From Clostridia bacterium (lineage in GTDB: Bacteria > Bacillota > Clostridia > Oscillospirales > CAG-272), in contig JAGCJD010000012.1 of NCBI GenBank assembly GCA_017648425.1, positions 1-6,188 on the forward strand: a stretch of 6,188 nucleotides of DNA. The letters are read 5' to 3'. Positions 1 to 6,188 of the stretch are shown here, in pieces (position 1 is the first letter of the stretch; the number at the start of each line of letters is the position of its first letter). The position numbers were made by a program, and so were the translations under genes. The notes under the pieces are model-generated. The model had not been told where the DNA came from. It did no database searches and saw only the letters and a program-made list of their open reading frames with translations.

Positions 1-863
1 AACAGGAATACTGTAATCATCATAGGTACGGAAAGCGGAAGAATTATCGTAAAGAATGTGCGCATTACACCTGAACCGTCAATATATGCAGATTCCTCAA
101 GTTCATCGGGAACTCCCTTAAAGAACTGACGAAGCATGAATATATACAGTCCATTCTTAAACGCAAGACCGAAAACCGAAAGAATGATCAATGGCCAGTA
201 TGTGTTCAAGAGCGATACTCCTGTTGATGTGAACTTTTCCATCTTTTCGGGAATTAAATCCACAACACCCTCAAGCAGCTTTATGTCTGTAAACGGAATG
301 GTTATTCCACCGCCGTTCAAGAACGAGAATATTCCCAAAATATCAAAGTTTCTGAAGTTCATAAACAATGAAAGCTGAAGTGTCTGGTGAGGAATTATCA
401 GCGAGAATATTACTGCCATAAACACTATTTTATTACCCTTGAATTTGAACTTTGCAAGTCCGTATGCTACAAAGCAGCAGATAAATGTCTGTATCAATGC
501 AGCGCTTACGGACAGGAACAAGGTGTTGGTAAATGCTTCGAAATATGAAAGCTCTTCCCATATTGCCTTATATATATCAAGGGAAAAATTCTTAGGTATA
601 AGTCGTACCGTTACATCAACAAAGTCCTCGGGAGCCATAAATGATCCCGCTATCTTTGTAAAGAACGGATACAGTACTATGTAAGAAATACCTACCAAGA
701 GGATAAGTCTTACGATATACCACGCTACCTTTTTGAGAAAGAAGAGAGATAAAAACTTTGCTTTAAGGCGGTCCTTAAGAGGAGTTCTTTCAAAGTCAAC
801 ACGAATTTTATTCTTTGACTCTTTACGAACCTTTGGGGTATTTTCAACATTTGATGCGTTCAT
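1..863 (-). CDS. MalG-type carbohydrate ABC transporter permease, 3' end cut by window
   Basis: Inner-membrane permease subunit of a binding-protein-dependent ABC importer, expected to pair with the permease encoded just upstream. I translated 287 codons from the ATG at 863-861 to the window edge without meeting a stop, so the C-terminus is missing. The N-terminus has about 45 mostly basic, cytoplasmic residues. Predicted membrane segments lie near residues 46-68, 112-136, 145-166 and 222-240, and a further one begins near 274. The cytoplasmic EAA loop that docks the ATPase is clear: E257-S-A-Y-I-D-G263, then I273-x-L275-P276. The motif LLNTYWP (218-224) followed by LRQFFKGVPDELEE is typical of MalG-like permeases. 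About 39 residues (179-217) are inserted just before LLNTYWP in the predicted external loop between helices 3 and 4. The start is set by an AGGAGGAG ribosome binding site 4 bases upstream. The family is secure; the sugar specificity is not readable. Confidence 0.93.
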   Translation of the reverse strand, partial: MNASNVENTPKVRKESKNKIRVDFERTPLKDRLKAKFLSLFFLKKVAWYIVRLILLVGISYIVLYPFFTKIAGSFMAPEDFVDVTVRLIPKNFSLDIYKAIWEELSYFEAFTNTLFLSVSAALIQTFICCFVAYGLAKFKFKGNKIVFMAVIFSLIIPHQTLQLSLFMNFRNFDILGIFSFLNGGGITIPFTDIKLLEGVVDLIPEKMEKFTSTGVSLLNTYWPLIILSVFGLAFKNGLYIFMLRQFFKGVPDELEESAYIDGSGVMRTFFTIILPLSVPMMITVFL

Positions 864-867
864 TTTT

Positions 868-875
868 CTCCTCCT
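868..875 (-). promoter_or_regulatory. Ribosome binding site for the MalG-type permease
   Basis: On the minus strand the 15-base gap reads GAGAGGAGGAGAAAA and then ATG. AGGAGGAG is a near-perfect match to the 16S rRNA anti-Shine-Dalgarno sequence, with 4 bases before the start codon. It fixes the start of a gene that has no stop inside the window. Confidence 0.85.
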
Positions 876-878
876 CTC

Positions 879-1835
879 TTAGTCTTTCTTTTGATAGAAT
901 ACAAACGCGGAGAACACAGCCGTCACTATGGCGATAATTCCTATTACTATAAGGAAGTACATCCACGACATGGCAGAGCTTACAACATTTCCGTTTGTCT
1001 TGTTGTATTCGTTTGCAATAAAGATCATTACCTTGTTGGAGTCAGTCGTAAACGAGTCTATAACGGTATATACGGCATTTACAAGGATCATTGGGCTTAT
1101 CATCGGGAAGGTTATCTTCCAGAAGGTTTCCCATGAGGTAGCGCCGTCTATCTGTACGGACTCATAGATTGCGGGAGAAATAGACTGAAGACCTGCAAGG
1201 AATATAAGCATCTGTACTCCGGAACGGTTTACTATATTGTAAATGTTGTTTATAGCTACTGTAACATATTGAACGAGTTCCTGTCCGACAGCCATTCCCG
1301 AGAACATTTTTTCGACATCCAACGAGGATACTATCTCGGAAGCTGTGCTCTGTCCCGAACCATCGTCAATACCTGAGGACTCTCCCATGTATGAGGACAA
1401 AAGGTTCTGAGATTCAATAGATTCCATAATACCCGTTGAAAGTATAACAGGAATAAAGAATATAGCTCTGAATGCCGAACGACCTACCATCTTTTGGTTG
1501 AGAAGAACTGCCATGAACAGCGAGAATATAAGTATCATAGGTATATCAAATACCAGATCTTTAAGTCCTGTCAACAAGGTAGATACATAATTGGGGTTTA
1601 CAAACAATGCCTCGTTGTAGTTCGACCAACCGACGGAGACTAGCTCAAAACCTCCGCCTGTCGGCTGAATTCTGTAAAAACTATAACGAATTGAGTCGTA
1701 AACGATAGGAAGATATACAAGTATAAATCCTATTACGAACGGAAGCACGAATATCCAACCCGCACGCGCCTTACGACTGCTAAGAGAGGCTGACTTTCTT
1801 TTCTTCGGTTTTGCTACTTTTATATCAGTTGTCAT
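879..1835 (-). CDS. MalF-type carbohydrate ABC transporter permease
   Basis: Inner-membrane permease subunit of a sugar-type ABC importer, partner of the downstream MalG-type gene. The protein has 318 residues, within the usual range. A lysine/arginine-rich cytoplasmic N-terminus (8-24) precedes the first helix (about 27-48). Further helices are predicted near 93-113, 122-140, 199-219, 246-262 and 289-314, giving the six-helix core. The EAA loop is E225-S-V-Q-I-D-G231 with I241-x-F-P244, followed by MISPM. The motif LIFLAGLQSISPAIYE just before it is characteristic of MalF-like subunits. The loop between helices 3 and 4 (about 141-198) is long, polar and rich in Ser, Gly and Asp, and predicted to face outside. 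The gene starts 18 bases after the stop of the large exported protein and ends 15 bases before the next permease, which supports co-transcription. Substrate is unknown; no ATPase or binding protein is present here. Confidence 0.94.
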   Translation of the reverse strand: MTTDIKVAKPKKRKSASLSSRKARAGWIFVLPFVIGFILVYLPIVYDSIRYSFYRIQPTGGGFELVSVGWSNYNEALFVNPNYVSTLLTGLKDLVFDIPMILIFSLFMAVLLNQKMVGRSAFRAIFFIPVILSTGIMESIESQNLLSSYMGESSGIDDGSGQSTASEIVSSLDVEKMFSGMAVGQELVQYVTVAINNIYNIVNRSGVQMLIFLAGLQSISPAIYESVQIDGATSWETFWKITFPMISPMILVNAVYTVIDSFTTDSNKVMIFIANEYNKTNGNVVSSAMSWMYFLIVIGIIAIVTAVFSAFVFYQKKD

Positions 1836-1842
1836 TTTTTTG

Positions 1843-1849
1843 CCTCCCT
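1843..1849 (-). promoter_or_regulatory. Ribosome binding site for the MalF-type permease
   Basis: The minus strand reads AAAGGGAGGCAAAAAAATG across the 18-base gap. AGGGAGG lies 7 bases upstream of the ATG at 1835 and supports that start. A TGA directly follows the TAA of the preceding gene, giving a tandem in-frame stop, TAATGA. Confidence 0.8.
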
Positions 1850-1853
1850 TTCA

Positions 1854-4800
1854 TTAGTTTCCGCGTTTAAGGATAACATATCCATAAGCATCTATGGTGT
1901 AATACGATTTAACACCATTTGCATCTTCAAGTGTTACCTTTACCTTATAGTTGTTAAAGTTGAGGAGGAATACCGTTCCGTTCTCATATGCCTCGTAAAC
2001 GACCTTATTGTCGTCAGGTGCATATGTGGTGGGCTCGACCTTTCCTGCAACAATATTCTCAGCATCGTCTTCCTCTTGATTCCACTCATAGGTGAACTTT
2101 GTAGCAGATGTCGCAATGGTATCCTTATAAGATGCAAGCAATGCGCCCTCAGCGGTAAGCTCTGCAACATACTCATTAAGCGTTGCCTGAATACCCGCTA
2201 TCTTTGTTACTACACCGTTTACAAACGCTTCAATATTGCTTTCTGCCTCAATTGTAGCATTCAAGGCGTTAATTTCAGCGATCTGATCCATCAAAGCGTC
2301 ATACTGCGCCTGAGGCAGCTTACCTGATGTATAATCCTGCTCAATACGCGCCTTATACTTACCGTTCACATTGTTGAGTTCAGTACTGTAAGTTACCCAA
2401 TCGTTAAGATATTTCTCAGCACTTGATGCAGCTGAAATATATCCTGTCAAATACAGCTCAAGCTGTTTCTTGAGAGCTTCAAGAGCCTCTGTATCATCAG
2501 GATTATTAGTTGCAGCATTTATCAAGGAATCCAGATTAGATGTATATTCCTCAACAGTAGTACCATTACCATCAAAGAACGCAATGCCTTCCAAGTAAGA
2601 AACCTTGTTAGTCTTTACACCGGAGTCAATTCTTTCTGCATCTTTCTTGAACTTATTATAAATTCTCTCAACCTCAAGTCTTGCTTCTCTGGATGTATCC
2701 TTTTCCAACTGGATCTCCTTATCCTTACGAACATCCTCTCCGGAAAGAACTGCGTCTATTGCCGCAGAAGCGTCATTTATAAGCTCGTCATCATCGGGAA
2801 CACGAGTAACTTTTTCAACAAACTTATGCTCGGTTATAATGCTTGTCTGAACACCTGCAAGTGCCTCATTAACCTCTTTGTACAATTCAGCAACATCATT
2901 CAACCAAATATCGTATCTTACGGAGTAATACTGGCTGAGTGTTTCATAGTTTTTGAGGTTGTTTGTGTTCTGATAAGAAAGAATAAACTTCAATGAAGCG
3001 CCGTTTTCTATAGCCTTCAATACGGCGTAATCAATATTACCCTCCATATTGGTAGGAGTTCCCGCTATCTCTACATATCCGTGAAGCACAATTCCAAGGA
3101 AAGGAACTGATGCCGCAGATTGTGAGTAACGGCTGGAGTCAAGCGCAACATCGGTTATATAGTCAACATATTTCCATGTATAAGCATTTCCTCCCGAGGT
3201 CATTACCTTGTCGTAATTCTCAGAAAGGTACTCAAACGCCTTTACTGTGAATTCCTTTGAGTCCTCGCGGTTGTAAGGCTCATCCTCGTCAAAGTCGGAG
3301 TTAAGCGAATTTCCGAGTGTAGAAACGGAAATTCCGGTCGGATTGTACTCAAGATATTCCTCGGTCAGCTTCTCATAGAAGTGACTGAAATATGCTGGAG
3401 AAACAGCAAGTTCAAAGTAGCTTACATATGTCTGCTTCGTGGCGCTGTATTCCCTCTTGCTTGAATAACGGTCGTCAATAGTCTTTACGGCATGCTTTTT
3501 AAGTGACAAGCCGTCAAACATTCCATCTCCCTGAACATACGCAAAGTCGAAATCGGGATATATTCCAAAATCCTCCTCATTTGCATAAGCAAGAAGGTCT
3601 TCAAAATCCATATCGTCCTCAACAGCATTATCCCACTTCAAATGATATGGAACCTGAGGATCAGAAATTCCTCCCTTAGTGTATCCCGTCAAAATGAAAT
3701 TGATATTTTCAACTCCCTTATTTGACAACTCATCGTACATTGTCTTAAGGTTGTCAAAGGTCGTAAGAGGTGTCATTACCTCAACAGGGATAGAAAGGAA
3801 TCTCTCCGTGGTCTTAAGTGCTCCAAATGTTTCAATATAAACAGGAACATTCGCCTTTACATCGTCCTCTGTAAGACGGGTAAGCACTTGATTGTTTTCA
3901 AGATACTCACGGTATGCCTTAGCCATTCCTACATAGGTGCACTCATAATAATCGGTAACTCCCTTTTGCGCAGCAACTGCATCATCTGTAAGCATGATGT
4001 ATCTTATCTTGTAGTTTCCTGTATATTTTCTGGAAGAAACTACCGTCCAGGTATCATTCTGACCTACCGAAATAGAGTCTGCAACATTATAGGTATCCTG
4101 AGGTCTTGGATATACCGTCATACGAATATTATTGTATTCGCTTGTTACCACTGCGTGGTTCGAGGAAATCTCCATAAGAGCGTCACCCTCTTCAACTATG
4201 GCAACAAAACCTCTGGTCTTAACATTATCTTCGACTGTTTCCGTATTAGTAGCAGTCGTAGCTTCGGTAGCTGAGGAATCCTTTTTTGCAGTAGCAACCT
4301 TTTCTATCTGCGTAAGGTTCTCTGTTTCTACCAATCCAAATACAGGGTAACGAATTATTTCCTGATGTGTTCCCGAAATGGTATGGTATGCGTAATCCTG
4401 TCCATATACCTTTCCTGTAACGGTCGTTGAAGCTCCGAGGTTTGTTATCTTTTCAAAGTCAAAAAGCGTACCTGAGCCATCAGGGAAAAATGTATATCCT
4501 GAATTCTTGTAAGCAAAACTCGTGCTTGCGTTTGATTTGGAAGCGGTTCCCATGTAAGGAAGTATTTCTATACTGTAAAGCTGGTACAGCGCTTCGTTAA
4601 ATCTTATACCGTTAGCAGGAAGTCTTACTGTAAGTCCCTTTGAATCGAGAGTGTATTCAAGAGCCATCTTAAACAAAGGCGGATTCTTATCTTCACTCTC
4701 ATATTCAGTCAACAAATGGTCATCGTCAAGATTTTCATATGTATAGTCGGGACAATATGTCTTGATGTATGTTTCCAAGCGCGCCTTTTCTACGGTCGTT

Positions 4801-5579
4801 GTGGTAGAGTCAAGAGCATATATTGCCATTTTCTTTGTAATAGGATATGCTCTCTGTATCTCCGCCTTCATAGAAGCGCTTGCCTGATTGTTAGGATCCT
4901 TTATCTGGTAGTATGCTCTAATCTGTTTAAGAGCAAATTTTGCGCCGGCATCCTCCTCGGCTGCTGCCTCAATTACAGAAAGTATCTTTGTTTCAAACGA
5001 TTCCTTTTCAATAAGCTCGGGAACAAGCATTCTTGCTTCCTCACGACCTATCGTGTACTCCATACGGACACCGTTCTTTATATTCTTGGATATTATCTGT
5101 CCTCTTGTAGCTGCCCATTCGTAGCTGTAATAGGTGTTTTCATCACCCGAAGTTACATCTACATACTTAACTGCAAGCTGTGAAAGAAGTCTTGTCTTTA
5201 CAGTTGCCGCATTCGCTGTTGATTCTCCTATGGTATAAGGGTTAGAGAAAAGTATCTCTCCCGTTGCTATGCAACGAGTTGCGACCTCTCCACTATACTC
5301 ATCAACATAAAGCTGATAACCATCCTTTTCAAAGCGAAGGTCCATTGTCTCAAGCTTTGATTCTGCGGTAGTGATCACCTTTGTGTTGGGATCTACCTCA
5401 TATATCTTCTTTTCCTGGTTATACACCACTGCATTACCTGTCAAATAGTCGATAGTAGGCTTTGCATTAGAGGTGTTGTACTCATATTGCGTGGATTCTT
5501 CTGCCGACATAACTACCGTGAATGCACCAATCAGCATAAGAACAGCTAAGAAAGACGATATTATTCTTTTTGTTTTCAT
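1854..5579 (-). CDS. Large exported DUF5696-family protein, putative glycosidase-like surface protein
   Basis: Exported protein of 1241 residues with no proven biochemical role. I place it in DUF5696 from remembered family features and from its neighbours (YIP1 and two sugar permeases); no search was run. A signal peptide covers about residues 1-26: MKTKR, a hydrophobic core, then VVMSA before EES. There is no lipobox cysteine, so it is not a lipoprotein. Residues 30-200 look beta-rich and 200-300 helix-rich. A second beta-rich region (about 305-530) is interrupted by a Thr/Ala/Glu-rich linker (428-453). Residues 577-882 have the alternating pattern of a (beta/alpha)8 barrel, including YIETFG, NINFILTGY, FGIYPDFDF (671-679), GISVSTLGNSLNSDF and YNRED. 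A helix-rich insertion (about 923-1188) then precedes a short beta module (1189-1241). From memory most relatives are shorter, and this insertion accounts for much of the difference. A strong ribosome binding site supports the ATG. It probably acts on, or binds, a glycan that the permeases import. Confidence 0.78.
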   Translation of the reverse strand: MKTKRIISSFLAVLMLIGAFTVVMSAEESTQYEYNTSNAKPTIDYLTGNAVVYNQEKKIYEVDPNTKVITTAESKLETMDLRFEKDGYQLYVDEYSGEVATRCIATGEILFSNPYTIGESTANAATVKTRLLSQLAVKYVDVTSGDENTYYSYEWAATRGQIISKNIKNGVRMEYTIGREEARMLVPELIEKESFETKILSVIEAAAEEDAGAKFALKQIRAYYQIKDPNNQASASMKAEIQRAYPITKKMAIYALDSTTTTVEKARLETYIKTYCPDYTYENLDDDHLLTEYESEDKNPPLFKMALEYTLDSKGLTVRLPANGIRFNEALYQLYSIEILPYMGTASKSNASTSFAYKNSGYTFFPDGSGTLFDFEKITNLGASTTVTGKVYGQDYAYHTISGTHQEIIRYPVFGLVETENLTQIEKVATAKKDSSATEATTATNTETVEDNVKTRGFVAIVEEGDALMEISSNHAVVTSEYNNIRMTVYPRPQDTYNVADSISVGQNDTWTVVSSRKYTGNYKIRYIMLTDDAVAAQKGVTDYYECTYVGMAKAYREYLENNQVLTRLTEDDVKANVPVYIETFGALKTTERFLSIPVEVMTPLTTFDNLKTMYDELSNKGVENINFILTGYTKGGISDPQVPYHLKWDNAVEDDMDFEDLLAYANEEDFGIYPDFDFAYVQGDGMFDGLSLKKHAVKTIDDRYSSKREYSATKQTYVSYFELAVSPAYFSHFYEKLTEEYLEYNPTGISVSTLGNSLNSDFDEDEPYNREDSKEFTVKAFEYLSENYDKVMTSGGNAYTWKYVDYITDVALDSSRYSQSAASVPFLGIVLHGYVEIAGTPTNMEGNIDYAVLKAIENGASLKFILSYQNTNNLKNYETLSQYYSVRYDIWLNDVAELYKEVNEALAGVQTSIITEHKFVEKVTRVPDDDELINDASAAIDAVLSGEDVRKDKEIQLEKDTSREARLEVERIYNKFKKDAERIDSGVKTNKVSYLEGIAFFDGNGTTVEEYTSNLDSLINAATNNPDDTEALEALKKQLELYLTGYISAASSAEKYLNDWVTYSTELNNVNGKYKARIEQDYTSGKLPQAQYDALMDQIAEINALNATIEAESNIEAFVNGVVTKIAGIQATLNEYVAELTAEGALLASYKDTIATSATKFTYEWNQEEDDAENIVAGKVEPTTYAPDDNKVVYEAYENGTVFLLNFNNYKVKVTLEDANGVKSYYTIDAYGYVILKRGN
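2016..2813 (-). other. Helix-rich insertion in the large exported protein (residues about 923-1188)
   Basis: This segment separates the barrel from the C-terminal beta module. It is rich in Glu, Lys, Ala and Leu with heptad-like spacing, for example in REARLEVERIYNKFKKDAER (964-983), LEALKKQLELYL (1033-1044) and QIAEINALNATIEAESNIEA (1099-1118). The sequence either side of it would make a normal link from barrel to beta module in this kind of protein. It may be a stalk or a binding module; the limits are approximate and set by eye. Confidence 0.55.
2934..3851 (-). other. Putative (beta/alpha)8 barrel region of the large exported protein
   Basis: Residues about 577-882 alternate short hydrophobic strands with amphipathic helices, as in glycoside hydrolase barrels. 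Acidic residues at predicted strand ends include D676 and D678 in FGIYPDFDF, D762 in SLNSDF, and the R771-E772 pair. These are candidates for a catalytic or sugar-binding site, but no classified glycosidase motif was recognised, so the enzymatic call is inference. Confidence 0.5.
5502..5579 (-). other. Signal peptide of the large exported protein
   Basis: Residues 1-26 show a basic start (K2, K4, R5), a hydrophobic core (IISSFLAVLMLIGAFTVVM) and a small residue, A26, at the likely cleavage site before EES. The residue at -3 is Met, which is not ideal, so the exact cleavage point is uncertain. No cysteine is present for lipid attachment. Confidence 0.8.
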
Positions 5580-5586
5580 TATTATC

Positions 5587-5594
5587 TTCCTCCT
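5587..5594 (-). promoter_or_regulatory. Ribosome binding site for the large exported protein
   Basis: The minus strand reads AGGAGGAAGATAATAATG. The AGGAGG core is well spaced from the ATG at 5579 and sits inside the 20-base gap after the YIP1 gene. There is no room for a separate terminator, so transcription probably runs through from the YIP1 gene. Confidence 0.82.
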
Positions 5595-5599
5595 ATCCG

Positions 5600-6188
5600 T
5601 TACATTCTGAACTGAATTTCAGTCACGATATTTGTTACAAAGCTTACAAGCTTTCCAAGCAAAGTCGAGAACAAAATTGCTATAAACATGATTACTACCA
5701 TACCCAAAATGGTTCCAAGAGTCGTAAGGATATTCTTGCCCATTGAGTAGTCGTGTGTTACCATCATTCCAAGGAATATCAGAATTCCTGCCCAAACAAA
5801 TGCAAATCCATTTACGACTGACAAAATGTTAAGCTCAGCCGAAATAAGGAAATTGGATATTATAGTAGTGGGGATCATGATAAGGAACAAGGGCATTAAT
5901 GAGTAACAAGTAGCTATAAATATGTCCTTAAAGCTTCCTTCTCCATCAAACAGCGTGGTAAGACACCAGTTAGCTATCATCCACAGTGCAGCAGGAACGG
6001 TAACGCTCAATAGTACTGCGCCGATCGTGGAATAAAGCTGCTGAGGATTAAGCAAATATCCTCTACCTATCGACTGATAATAGAATGCAATTATTACTGC
6101 ACCCAAAATGGTAGCCGCAGCTCTGACCGAGCCTCTCTTTTCGTGTTTCAAATCCCAGAATCCGTCAAACGGATGGAATATAATGTGG
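5600..6188 (-). CDS. YIP1-family multi-pass membrane protein, 5' end cut by window
   Basis: Integral membrane protein of the YIP1 family; its bacterial role is unknown. The open frame runs to the window edge at 6187 and gives 195 residues with no start codon needed inside. The first residues, HPFDGFWDLKHEKRGS, form the conserved motif typical of bacterial YIP1 proteins, so the TTG at 6151 lies inside the domain and is an internal leucine codon, not the start. About five hydrophobic segments follow, near visible residues 22-40, 52-75, 94-116, 121-144 and 153-175. Between the second and third lies the family-like stretch FDGEGSFKDIFIATCYSLMP (80-99). The protein ends with a short polar tail, EIQFRM. 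It is followed after 20 bases by the large exported protein. YIP1 genes recur beside DUF5696 and sugar permease genes in Firmicutes as I recall them, which suggests a helper role in that system, but the mechanism is unknown. Confidence 0.85.
   Translation of the reverse strand, partial: HIIFHPFDGFWDLKHEKRGSVRAAATILGAVIIAFYYQSIGRGYLLNPQQLYSTIGAVLLSVTVPAALWMIANWCLTTLFDGEGSFKDIFIATCYSLMPLFLIMIPTTIISNFLISAELNILSVVNGFAFVWAGILIFLGMMVTHDYSMGKNILTTLGTILGMVVIMFIAILFSTLLGKLVSFVTNIVTEIQFRM

Noticed and set aside
136..684. Two plus-strand open frames (136-378 and 439-684)
   Set aside because: They lie antisense inside the MalG-type permease, whose minus-strand frame is open throughout and carries clear family motifs. 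Neither resembles a known protein.
891..1167. Plus-strand open frames opposite the MalF-type permease
   Set aside because: They overlap the conserved C-terminal half of the permease, including the EAA loop, and are shadows of its coding constraint.
1836..1853. A terminator or attenuator between the large protein gene and the first permease
   Set aside because: The 18-base gap contains only a tandem stop and a ribosome binding site, with no inverted repeat able to form a stem.
1940..2327. Small open frames on both strands within the 3' part of the large exported protein gene
   Set aside because: They are out-of-frame shadows; their compositions (Arg/His/Leu-rich or Cys/Arg-rich) look like translated noise.
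3888..5183. Longer plus-strand frames (3888-4274, 4132-4350, 4716-5183)
   Set aside because: All are antisense to the intact 1241-residue frame. The 155-codon one is rich in Cys, Tyr and Leu without a domain pattern, and the first two overlap each other in different frames.
1..6188. Defence system, CRISPR array, insertion sequence or RNA gene
   Set aside because: No direct-repeat array, transposase, terminal inverted repeats, tRNA-like or rRNA sequence was seen; the window is almost wholly filled by four protein genes of transport and surface type.

Overview
The window holds four genes in a row, all read right to left on the minus strand. The gaps between them are only 20, 18 and 15 bases, and each gap contains a strong AGGAGG-like ribosome binding site. 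This looks like the middle of one operon. In order of transcription they are: a YIP1-family membrane protein whose 5' end lies outside the window (6188-5600); a very large exported protein of 1241 residues that I assign to the DUF5696 family (5579-1854); a MalF-type carbohydrate ABC transporter permease (1835-879); and a MalG-type permease whose 3' end lies outside the window (863-1). Both end genes are cut by the window and are open at the edge.

The organism is most likely an anaerobic Firmicute of the Clostridia, perhaps a Ruminococcus or Oscillospiraceae relative. The support is moderately AT-rich coding sequence with many ATA isoleucine codons, consistently strong purine-rich Shine-Dalgarno sites, a Gram-positive type signal peptide, and an ABC permease pair with no ATPase gene beside it, as is common where a shared MsmX-type ATPase serves several importers. 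This is inference from style and gene content; no marker gene is present.

The likely joint role is to process and take up an oligosaccharide or related polymer fragment. The large exported protein carries a central stretch that looks like a glycosidase-type (beta/alpha)8 barrel and a small C-terminal beta module, and would act outside the membrane. The two permeases would form the import channel. The YIP1 protein is a multi-pass membrane protein of unknown role that tends to accompany this gene set. The substrate-binding protein and the ATPase are not in the window. The substrate cannot be read from the sequence.

The most unusual features are insertions. The large protein has about 265 helix-rich residues between its barrel and its C-terminal module. 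Both permeases carry extra residues in the same predicted external loop, between membrane helices 3 and 4. No RNA genes, mobile elements, CRISPR arrays, terminators or promoters were seen, and no gene-free stretch exceeds 20 bases.
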